From CAVWZH01 sp963765285 (lineage in GTDB: Bacteria > Acidobacteriota > Terriglobia > Terriglobales > Acidobacteriaceae), in NCBI GenBank assembly GCA_963765285.1, contig CAVXVR010000002.1:397024-461023 (forward strand): 64,000 nucleotides of DNA. Reading direction: 5' to 3'. Numbering within the stretch: position 1 is the first letter of the stretch; the number at the start of each line of letters is the position of its first letter. Positions 18,475-27,101 of this stretch are shown here, in pieces. Below the pieces are notes generated by a model. It was not told the origin of the DNA. It made no database searches and saw only the letters and a program-made list of their open reading frames with translations. The translations under genes and the position numbers were made by a program.

Positions 18475-21400
18475 TCACGCCGCGACGGCTTCGAGTGCCA
18501 TCGCAGCTTGCAGCATTTTCAAGCGTTCGACATTGACTGCGTTGGGAATCTCTACCGTTCGGTAACCGCCGAGTTGCAGGTAACGGTTTCCCTTCGCGTC
18601 TACAACCTCCGCATCGAAACTGCCGTTGCGTGGGTTGGGCGTGACCACAGCATACAACTGGCCTTCGGCTCGCTCGGGATCAGACGCTACCGCAGAAATG
18701 CGATCTATGTGCTGTGGCAGACCCATGCGGCCCTGCAGGCCCATTTCCCAGACGCCGGCGGTCTGGAAGCAAAGCTCAATTAGCCGCGGCGACATCCGCG
18801 TGGGCAGATCGGATGGAAGGTGATTGTTGGGCAGGGCTTTTGCCATCAGGCCTATGATTCGCTTTCCATCCCACCACGCTCGCTCCACGACCTGATACGC
18901 AGGGCCGTGGAAATAGAGCCGATAAATGTCGGCGGCTTCAATGACGTGACCCTCTGGCGTGCGCAGGGGCGGCACGGTTACCAGCGCGGGTGCTTGCTTC
19001 GTCAGGCGCACGCGTGCTGTGAAGTGCGTGGTCACCTGCGGTTCAGCCTGATTCGGAAGTGTGCGGCGGCCAAGCAAGCGGCAATCCGCAATCAGGGCCT
19101 CGCCACGCGGATGGATTGTTGCCTCAACCGTCACCGTGCGCGACTCGTTCCGGTAAAACTTGAACGGCGCCAGGAAATTCACGTCCTCGACGGACTCGAC
19201 ATGCCAGCCAGGGAGCAGGCTGAGGGAGCCTTCGGCGAATGCCTCGACACCCATGACGCCCGGGAGTACCGGTGTGCCGTCAATCTGATGATCGTGCAAG
19301 AACGGCTGGATGTTCGGGTCAAGAGTAGTCTCGATCACGAGAGGACTGTAGAGTCCTGCGCTCGCGATCTTGCCGGTCATTGGTCCTTGCATCGCGCCTT
19401 CGGAAGCGTTCACTTTCAGTCCACCAGTAGGATCGAATTCACTCAGCAACACACCCAGACGCTGGCCGATGACAATCTCTCCGCGCGTCCCCCCCGCCGT
19501 CAATTCGCGGCGGATTAGAGGAATACCCGCTTCCGGCGGCAGCATGTCGATGCCTGCCAGTTCCATCACTTTGGGGATGGAGCCGCGTGTGGCCATACCG
19601 ATTCCGCCCCATGCAGTCCAGTCGATCGCAATACCGCGGGTACCCGGCCGCGTGGTACGGAAGCTCGAAGTAATTTTGCAAAGTAGATCATTGGCCGAGC
19701 TGTAATCGGTTTGTCCAGCGTTGCCGAAGCGGCCGGCAATGGAGCTGAACGCGACCGTCGCTTTGAGGGGCATGTCGCCGATAGCGTGCAGCAGATTGAA
19801 GAAGCCGTTGCTCTTGACGTCAAAGACCAGGTCAAATTCACGCGGATCCTTATCTGGCAGCGCGTGGCTGCGCTCGATGCCGGCGGCGTGCAACAGAACG
19901 TCGATGTGACCGCTGCGCTCGCGCACCTGCTGGATCACTTTCGCCACGCCTTCCGCATCGGTGAGGTTGACGCTGAAATAGTGGGGCGTGCCGCCAGCGG
20001 CACGCACTGCGTCGATGGCGGTGCGGGCGGCTTGCGCCCGCTCGAGCGCGGCCAATTCCTTTTCCACTAACGCTGGCGTGGCCCGCTCGCCGCGTGCCTG
20101 GATGCGCGCGAACAACTCACGCTTGAGACCTTCCTTATCGCTGACAAAGCGCCTGAGGTCGGGATTTTCCGGATCAGGCTCCGGCACCAAGTCAAGCAGG
20201 TAGAAAGTGCCGCCGGATGCCGCCGCCAAGTCAGCAGTGATGGCGGAGACGATGCTCCCCGCCGCGCCGGTGATCACGAACACGCTGTTTTGGTCCAAAG
20301 TGAGACCGGGCTGGCCATCGATCGCTGGCTGCTCTTGCAATCCGATCGTCCAGCGCAGTGTGTCTTTGTAGCCGATCTCGACCGCGCCCGGATCGCGCAG
20401 GGTTTCTCCGATCAGGCATTCAGCGACTTCCAGTCCGCCTCGGCCTGCTCCGAAATCGACGGCTTTGACGAGAACGTTCGGACGCTCTCGCTTATACGCT
20501 TTGCTGAAGCCCACAACCGCGCCGCCGAGCGGCGCTACCGCGCCAGCTTCGTCATATCCATGTTGTCCGCCGAGCCGCGTTGCGGAAACCAGGAAGGTGC
20601 CGGGCTGTGCGATTTGCTCGTATAGCGTGCGCATCGTCGTGTAAAGCGACTTGACGCATACCTGCACAGCTTCATGGAAGGCAGCGGCATCGAGGTCCCG
20701 CAGCTTGCCTTCGTTATCGAGCGCTGAAAGCCAGTAAACTCCATGCACAGGGCGGGCGGCGATCCAGTCGTTGAGACGCTTAATGAGCGCGTCTGCATCG
20801 TCTGTGCCCTCGAGGTTCAAGACCTCCACGCCCATCTTCCGCAACAGTTCCGTCAAAGCGTTTGCCACGCCGCCCTTGTCGGGCATGATTACTACGCGCT
20901 GGCCGCGGGTGAGCGCGACACCAGTGGGTTTGCAGATGTCGAGGGCGGGACGCAAAGTCGGTACCGGCACGCGGCGTGGAATGCGATTTGCGGCTTCCAG
21001 GCTGGCGAGGACCGGGCGTGCCGCCTTGGTCGGTGTTGAAGCGACAGACGGCGAAGAGGCTGATGGCTTCTTCTCCGGCGATTGGGGCTTGTCCTGGGTG
21101 GTGGGAGAGATCGTAGCGGCCGCCAGCCCCGACCTGTCCTGTGCGAACTTGATCACTAGAGCCAGGGTGGGGAAGTCGCGCAGCTTCAGGTTCTCATCAC
21201 GGGGAATGTTGTAGGCCGCCCGGATGGCGACGAACATCTCCGCCTGTTTGACGGTGTCGATCCCGAGGTCGGCCTCCAGATCGAGGTCCAAATCCAGCAT
21301 GTCTTTGGGATAGCCGGTCTTCTCAGCGACGATCTCCAGCACTTTTTCCTTGATCGAGTCGTTCGTGTTGGCCAAAGTTGCGGCTGGAGCCGATGCCGTG

Positions 21401-24400
21401 GTTGGGGCCAGTGCAGGGGTTTGTGCTCCGCTCGTTGCTGGCGTCGAGGGAGCAGCGGCCGCCAAGTCGGGCCGCTTCTCAAACACGAACCGAATTACGT
21501 GTGCTAGCGTTGGGTAATCGCGCAGCTTGCGGTTTTCGTCACGCGGGATGTTGTAGATTTCGCGGATGGCCGCAAACATCTCCGCCTGCTTCACGGTGTC
21601 CACGCCGAGGTCGGCTTCGAGATCGAGATCGAGGTCCAGCATGTCTCGGGGGTAGCCGGTCTTTTCCACCGCGAGCGTCAGTATCCGTTCCTTCACGGAG
21701 TCGCCGGTGTGACCTTTCGGGGAAACTGCCGTAGGCGCCGAAGTGGCGGCCTTTTCTTCGGTTGCCTTTGGTGTTGCTGGAACCGGGGCCGCGCTGGCCA
21801 AGTCGGGGCGCTTTTCATACACGAAGCGAATGACGTGTGCGAGGGTCGGATAATCCCGCAGCTTGCGGTTTTCGTCCCGCGGGATGTTGTATATCTCGCG
21901 GATCGCGGAGAACATCTCCGCCTGTTTGACGGTATCGACGCCGAGGTCTGCTTCCAGATCAAGATCCAGATCCAGCATGTCTCGGGGATAGCCTGTCTTT
22001 TCCACCGCGAGCGTCAGTATCCGTTCCTTCACGGAGTCACCGGTGTTATCCAAATTCACAGGCGCAGGAGCGGGCGCCGCTGCGGCCACTTTGACTTCAG
22101 TTTCCCGCAACGGTGCGGCTGGTGCCGGTACCGGTGTCGGGAGCGCGACCGCGGCGGCCTGAACTTTCACCTGCGGCTCAGTGACGACGCTAACGCCGAC
22201 TGCCGCTGATTTTACTTCCCGCGGTTTCGTATCGAGAGCTGGTGTGGGCGGCGTTGCCTGGGGTGGTGACACCGTCACAGTTCGCAATTCCGGATCAGCG
22301 CTTGCGACGCGTGCCGCCGGCCCCTGGTCGCGCACGCGCAGCGTGCGATGAACCACTTCCAAATCCGCTGCCGGACGGCCGGCCACACGGCCGAGCCAGG
22401 CACTCCATGCGTTCTTGTCGACCACGCGATAGGCATAGCCCAGCGCGTTCGGATTCTTGCGGACTCCGTCCTTCGTCGTCACCCAGCGCAACAGCGTCAT
22501 GCTGATCTGCGAGCCAAACCCAGCGCCCAGCCGCAGCGCGTATTGAACTGGATAAACGCCACCCTTTGACAAGTTGAGCGTTCCCAACTCTGGATCAACT
22601 TCTTTGAAGTTGGCGACCGGCGGCACGACTCCCGTTTCCAGAGATTTCACCGCAAGCACATCCTCCACGCCAGCAGCCATGGCGTGGCCAGTGAAACCCT
22701 TGGTGTTGGCGATGACAATCTTGTCCGCGCTGTCCCCAAACACGTGACGCAGCGCGTGGATCTCCGCGGCGGCGCTGCCGCCCCGCGCGGGGGTATAGGT
22801 TTCGTGAGAGATGAAAACCGTTTGTGGCGCGATCTGATGACGGCGAATGCCGCTGCGGGCCTCCGCTTTGCTCACCAGGTCTTCCATCACCTGGCCGATA
22901 TGCTGGACATCGAGACGAGTGCCGTGGAATGCGCTATTCGCGGTCACCGCGCTCAATACTTCGCAGATGGGCTGAATGCCGCGTTCACGGGCGGCTTCCG
23001 CGCTCTCGACTACGAGGGCCGCAGCGCCCATGCCAATGATCATGCCGTGGCGGCGTCGGTCAAAAGGAACGGCGGCTTCTTCGACGACTTCGTCGGTGGC
23101 CGCTGCTCCACTTGCCAGGAAGCCGGCACCCATCCATCCAAGCAGATGCTCGGTGGTCACGTCGTCCGCGGAGATCACGACCACGCGGCGACACCGGCCG
23201 GCGCGGATCCAGTCCTCAGCAAGTGACACGGCCTGCGTTGTGGTCGCACAGGCAGAGTTGATTTGCGTGTTCGGGCCGCGGGCGCCGATGAATTCAGCAA
23301 ATTGAGAATGCCCCATGGGCAACACGCGGAACAGAAACCGCCGGTCGAATACGTAGGGCTCTTTCTCGATGGCATTGCACAACTCTTCCATGCGCCGGTC
23401 CATCTCCTGGCCCAGGATGGAATCGCCATTCGTCTCGGCCATGCGGGCGCGCAGGCTTTGCAGCATGGCTAACTGGTCGCGGCGGCCGTGGTCCGCGTAG
23501 TAGCGCGCCATTTCGTCCGCGAGGGAGTCCAGTCCAGGAAACGCCGAGCCAAAAATTACTCCCGTGTCATCGCGCAGAGCGTCGGGCAATGCCCAGCGGT
23601 CGGGCAGTTGCGTACCCTTGGTGGTGGTCTTATAACGCTGAACCAACGGGATGCCGGCGTCACGCAGTGCGTCCAGGCCCACGGCAATGGCAAGCTGGGT
23701 GTCGCGGTCGAGGGCGGCCACGCGCTCGGCGGAAACACCGAATTCGGTTTCCAGATCGAATACGCCGCCGCGGCCGGCCAACTTGATGACATCGGCGACA
23801 TTATTGATGGTCTCGAACGTGCCGCCGTTGTCGTTCTTCACCAGCCGGGTGATGTGCTTGTCGAGCATGGCGCGGCGGAAGCGCGTGGGGATGGTATCGA
23901 TAAATTGATCGCCGTGCAGAAGTCGGGCAATGTTGCCGTCGTCGAAGATGTGATCGGTGCCGGGCAGGCCCAGCGCCGCTCCGGTGATGGCGACCGGGAG
24001 GGCGGCAGGGGCGCGATTCTCGCCATGGGTAATCTCCCAGCCACGTTCGAGAACATCGGAGAACAGGCGGCCAAGTTCGACGTAGTGATCGCCATTGGTT
24101 GATCCTGATACCGAGACGGCATCCGGACGGGGTACGGCGGCCGCGATTGGCTTGGCTGTTTCCGGCGGTGCAGAGGTTAAGTGCACCGGCGCTGACTTGC
24201 GGACGGCTTCCGGCGTGCCACGGCCCAGTCCCGCTGCATAGAGACAGCACAATGCCTGGTTGAACGCGGCGACGTCTCCAACCTTCGGATGATTAGTGAA
24301 GAGCGATATCACGTCGCCACGTTCGCCGAGGACATCTTCGGCAAATCCCTGCAATGCCTTTTTCGGTCCGACTTCAACAAAGACTCTTGCGCCGGCTTCA

Positions 24401-27045
24401 TACAGCGTGCGCAGACCTTTCACGAATTGCACCGGAGCGGCGACCTGTTGCGCAAGAATGTCCAGCATCTGTGGCACGACGTTCGGACCCATGGGATAAA
24501 ACTCGCCGTTGGTGTTGGCGACGATGGGCAAGCGCGGTGACGCGAGATGCAGGCGCTCCAGGACTTGCCGGAGCGGTTCACTGGCAGCAGCCACAATCGT
24601 GGTGTGGAAGGCATGGCTGACCGAAAGCGGCGAAACCTCGAATCCCGCTTTCTGAAAAGCTTCCATGGCTTGCTCGACGGGCTTACTTGCACCGCCGATG
24701 ACCGCCTGATGATTGCTGTTGACGTTGGCGATTACTACGTAGCCATTCACGGTCTTCAGAATTCGTTCGATCTCGTCGAGAGGAGCAAAAACCGCTGCCA
24801 TGCGGCCTTTGTCTTCCGGCGCAAAGCGTGTCATTTCACGGCCACGGGCGCTGACCGCTTCGAGCGCATCAGCAAAGGGAATCGCGTCAGCGGCAAGCAG
24901 CGCTCCGTATTCACCCAGGCTGTGTCCCATAGTGAAGTCGGGAGTGATGCCATAAGCAGCCAGAAGGCGAGTGAGGGCGAGATCGGTGGCCAGCACGGCG
25001 GGCTGGGTGATGGCGGTCTGGCGCAGATCGTCCTCTGCCTTGGCGACGGCGTCGGCGTCGGTCTTGTCGACGAAGATGAACTCGCTGAGCGGCTTGCCGA
25101 GCAGCGGCGTCATAATGCGATCGGCTTCGACGAAAGTTTCTGCCACGATCGGCTCCACGGCACGCAGCGGCTTCAGCATGTTTACGTATTGCGAGCCCTG
25201 ACCGGGATACAGGAACGCTACTTTGGCCGCAGGACCGCGGCCGCGGAAGATGCCTTGGGCGCGCAGGGCCTTCCACATGGCCGGCTGATTGGCCGCCAGC
25301 GCCTTGAGAGCGTTGCCAGCCTTCTCCGCAAGTTCGCGGGCGTCGGCGTAGTCGATGGCCAGCCGCTCGGGCGCGCGCAGGTCCGCTTCCGCTGGCGCGG
25401 CGGGCGCCAGAGCGCGCCCCTCTCTCGCGTCTTTCTCCACCGCGCGCAGACGCTCGATCAGCGCAGCTTCTGAGGCAGCACCGATGACCAGCGCCCCGCG
25501 TAATGGGGTTTTGTAAGAAAACGGGGACGTGGAGGGATCTTTATGTGCGTTCATAATTGACTCTTTCACTGGAGGCTGCGTCATATTTACTGCCACCGAG
25601 CGCTTGCCGTTTCCGTTCAATCTGTGGGGAATGTATTCTTCGAGCACCGCGTGGAAGTTGGTGCCGCCGAAACCAAAGGCGCTCAATCCAGCTCGCCTCA
25701 CGCCATCCGGGGGAATCGTCCACGGCTTTAGCTCGGTGTTGACGTAGAGCGGAGAGTGGGCGAAATCGATTTCCGGATTGGGGTGTTCGCAATGCACGCT
25801 GGGCGGCAGAACCTTGTCGCGAAGCGCCAGCACGGTTTTCAGGAACCCAGCGGCCCCGGCAGCTCCCTTGAGATGCCCAAAGTTCGACTTGACCGAGCCA
25901 AGCGCTACGGAGTGAGTGGGGAGATGAAAACTGCTGAGCGCCTCGGCCATGCTTTCCGCTTCGACCACGTCTCCCACGCGGGTGGAAGTGCCGTGACCTT
26001 CAATGTAAGTCGCGGTGGCGGGCGAAATTCCGGCATTCTTCCAGGCGCGCTCGATGGCGAACTTTTGGCCGATCGGATTGGGCGCGGTGATGCCTTTTCC
26101 CTTTCCGTCGCTGGACCCACCCATGCCGCGCAGCACGGCGTAGATCTTGTCCCCGTCTCGCTCCGCATCCGCCAGGCGCTTCAGCAGGAAGACTGCCGCG
26201 CCTTCGCCCATGACAAACCCGTCCGCGCCCTCGGCGTAGGGACGGGTTCCGGTGGCGGAGAGCGCTCCGATCTTCGAGAACTTCACAAAACTTGAGGCAC
26301 CCATGTTGCGATCGATGCCGCCGCTGATCGCCAGGTCGTAGTCGCCCTGAATCAATCCCTCGGAGGCGGAACTGATCGCCGCCATGGCCGACGCGCACGC
26401 CGCGTCGCAAACGTAGTTAGGGCCGTGAAAGTTGTACACATTCGCAACCCGGCCGGCGATACAGTTGGCCAGCTCACCGGGCATGCTGTCTTCGGTGATC
26501 TCAGGCAGATGTTTGCCCATCCGCTCCCGTAATTCGCGGGTAATTTCCTGGCGCACCGCTTCCGGCAAAGCCGCGAAACTGACGCTCTCAGCCAGTTCGT
26601 GTGCGTACTCAGGAAAGTACACGCGCAAGACTGTGAAATAGTGCTTTTCGCCGCCTAACGCATTGCCCAGGATTACCGCGGTGCGGTCCGGGTCGAACGG
26701 CCGCTTGGGATAGCCGTAGTCCTCGAGCGCTTCGCGCGTGCAGGCGATTGCCCACTTTTGCGCCGCATCCATGGCATCGGCCACGCGCGGAGGGATGGGC
26801 AAATGCCACTTCATCGGCTCCCAGGGATATTCGCGCACCCAGCCTCCGATTTTGGAATAGGTCTTATCAGGCGCGGTATGATCAGGGTCGTAGTAGAACG
26901 CCGGGTCCCAGCGCTTGGGATCAACTTCAGTGATGCTGTACCGACTCTTCTTTATGTTGTCCCAGAAAGCCGGAACGTTCGGAGCATCGGGCAGAATGGC
27001 CCCAGCGCCTACAATCGCGATCGCCCGGTATGAAGTGTTTTCCAT
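18475..27045 (-). CDS. PfaA-like multidomain polyketide/fatty acid synthase (KS-AT-KS-ACP3-KR-DH)
   Basis: 2856-residue iterative type I synthase resembling PUFA (Pfa) synthases. KS1 1-475: Cys217 in DAACASAM, His351 in EGHGTS, His391 in KSNFGHLKG. AT about 600-920: Ser709 in GHSLGE. KS2 about 1015-1525: Cys1266 in NSACATTTQ and His1454 in GFTGHAMAAG, with ISHETYT in place of EGHGT. Three tandem ACPs at about 1668-1750, 1782-1862 and 1895-1970, each with LG(V/I)DTVKQAE, so Thr1705, Thr1817 and Thr1931 replace the usual Ser. KR about 2040-2540: VITGAAGSI, SSIAG, Tyr2448. DH about 2565-2856: HDHQIDGTPVLPG. No ER or TE domain is seen. AGGAG precedes ATG 27045. A secondary-lipid product is inferred. 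Confidence 0.9.
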   Translation of the reverse strand: MENTSYRAIAIVGAGAILPDAPNVPAFWDNIKKSRYSITEVDPKRWDPAFYYDPDHTAPDKTYSKIGGWVREYPWEPMKWHLPIPPRVADAMDAAQKWAIACTREALEDYGYPKRPFDPDRTAVILGNALGGEKHYFTVLRVYFPEYAHELAESVSFAALPEAVRQEITRELRERMGKHLPEITEDSMPGELANCIAGRVANVYNFHGPNYVCDAACASAMAAISSASEGLIQGDYDLAISGGIDRNMGASSFVKFSKIGALSATGTRPYAEGADGFVMGEGAAVFLLKRLADAERDGDKIYAVLRGMGGSSDGKGKGITAPNPIGQKFAIERAWKNAGISPATATYIEGHGTSTRVGDVVEAESMAEALSSFHLPTHSVALGSVKSNFGHLKGAAGAAGFLKTVLALRDKVLPPSVHCEHPNPEIDFAHSPLYVNTELKPWTIPPDGVRRAGLSAFGFGGTNFHAVLEEYIPHRLNGNGKRSVAVNMTQPPVKESIMNAHKDPSTSPFSYKTPLRGALVIGAASEAALIERLRAVEKDAREGRALAPAAPAEADLRAPERLAIDYADARELAEKAGNALKALAANQPAMWKALRAQGIFRGRGPAAKVAFLYPGQGSQYVNMLKPLRAVEPIVAETFVEADRIMTPLLGKPLSEFIFVDKTDADAVAKAEDDLRQTAITQPAVLATDLALTRLLAAYGITPDFTMGHSLGEYGALLAADAIPFADALEAVSARGREMTRFAPEDKGRMAAVFAPLDEIERILKTVNGYVVIANVNSNHQAVIGGASKPVEQAMEAFQKAGFEVSPLSVSHAFHTTIVAAASEPLRQVLERLHLASPRLPIVANTNGEFYPMGPNVVPQMLDILAQQVAAPVQFVKGLRTLYEAGARVFVEVGPKKALQGFAEDVLGERGDVISLFTNHPKVGDVAAFNQALCCLYAAGLGRGTPEAVRKSAPVHLTSAPPETAKPIAAAVPRPDAVSVSGSTNGDHYVELGRLFSDVLERGWEITHGENRAPAALPVAITGAALGLPGTDHIFDDGNIARLLHGDQFIDTIPTRFRRAMLDKHITRLVKNDNGGTFETINNVADVIKLAGRGGVFDLETEFGVSAERVAALDRDTQLAIAVGLDALRDAGIPLVQRYKTTTKGTQLPDRWALPDALRDDTGVIFGSAFPGLDSLADEMARYYADHGRRDQLAMLQSLRARMAETNGDSILGQEMDRRMEELCNAIEKEPYVFDRRFLFRVLPMGHSQFAEFIGARGPNTQINSACATTTQAVSLAEDWIRAGRCRRVVVISADDVTTEHLLGWMGAGFLASGAAATDEVVEEAAVPFDRRRHGMIIGMGAAALVVESAEAARERGIQPICEVLSAVTANSAFHGTRLDVQHIGQVMEDLVSKAEARSGIRRHQIAPQTVFISHETYTPARGGSAAAEIHALRHVFGDSADKIVIANTKGFTGHAMAAGVEDVLAVKSLETGVVPPVANFKEVDPELGTLNLSKGGVYPVQYALRLGAGFGSQISMTLLRWVTTKDGVRKNPNALGYAYRVVDKNAWSAWLGRVAGRPAADLEVVHRTLRVRDQGPAARVASADPELRTVTVSPPQATPPTPALDTKPREVKSAAVGVSVVTEPQVKVQAAAVALPTPVPAPAAPLRETEVKVAAAAPAPAPVNLDNTGDSVKERILTLAVEKTGYPRDMLDLDLDLEADLGVDTVKQAEMFSAIREIYNIPRDENRKLRDYPTLAHVIRFVYEKRPDLASAAPVPATPKATEEKAATSAPTAVSPKGHTGDSVKERILTLAVEKTGYPRDMLDLDLDLEADLGVDTVKQAEMFAAIREIYNIPRDENRKLRDYPTLAHVIRFVFEKRPDLAAAAPSTPATSGAQTPALAPTTASAPAATLANTNDSIKEKVLEIVAEKTGYPKDMLDLDLDLEADLGIDTVKQAEMFVAIRAAYNIPRDENLKLRDFPTLALVIKFAQDRSGLAAATISPTTQDKPQSPEKKPSASSPSVASTPTKAARPVLASLEAANRIPRRVPVPTLRPALDICKPTGVALTRGQRVVIMPDKGGVANALTELLRKMGVEVLNLEGTDDADALIKRLNDWIAARPVHGVYWLSALDNEGKLRDLDAAAFHEAVQVCVKSLYTTMRTLYEQIAQPGTFLVSATRLGGQHGYDEAGAVAPLGGAVVGFSKAYKRERPNVLVKAVDFGAGRGGLEVAECLIGETLRDPGAVEIGYKDTLRWTIGLQEQPAIDGQPGLTLDQNSVFVITGAAGSIVSAITADLAAASGGTFYLLDLVPEPDPENPDLRRFVSDKEGLKRELFARIQARGERATPALVEKELAALERAQAARTAIDAVRAAGGTPHYFSVNLTDAEGVAKVIQQVRERSGHIDVLLHAAGIERSHALPDKDPREFDLVFDVKSNGFFNLLHAIGDMPLKATVAFSSIAGRFGNAGQTDYSSANDLLCKITSSFRTTRPGTRGIAIDWTAWGGIGMATRGSIPKVMELAGIDMLPPEAGIPLIRRELTAGGTRGEIVIGQRLGVLLSEFDPTGGLKVNASEGAMQGPMTGKIASAGLYSPLVIETTLDPNIQPFLHDHQIDGTPVLPGVMGVEAFAEGSLSLLPGWHVESVEDVNFLAPFKFYRNESRTVTVEATIHPRGEALIADCRLLGRRTLPNQAEPQVTTHFTARVRLTKQAPALVTVPPLRTPEGHVIEAADIYRLYFHGPAYQVVERAWWDGKRIIGLMAKALPNNHLPSDLPTRMSPRLIELCFQTAGVWEMGLQGRMGLPQHIDRISAVASDPERAEGQLYAVVTPNPRNGSFDAEVVDAKGNRYLQLGGYRTVEIPNAVNVERLKMLQAAMALEAVAA

Positions 27046-27067
27046 GACTGCGCTCCTGATACTTTCC

Positions 27068-27094
27068 GTAGCGCCGGCGTCTCGCCGGCGCTAC
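27068..27094 (-). repeat. perfect 12-bp-stem hairpin between acyl-CoA dehydrogenase and synthase genes
   Basis: GTAGCGCCGGCG, loop TCT, CGCCGGCGCTAC: a perfect 12-base-pair stem in the 56-base gap between the two genes. It lies 23 bases before the synthase ATG and leaves the Shine-Dalgarno free. It may be a dispersed palindromic element or an RNA stability or attenuation element that sets the ratio between the acyl-CoA dehydrogenase and the synthase. There is no U-tract after it in the direction of transcription, so a simple terminator is unlikely. Confidence 0.7.
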
Positions 27095-27101
27095 AAAACC
27101 C

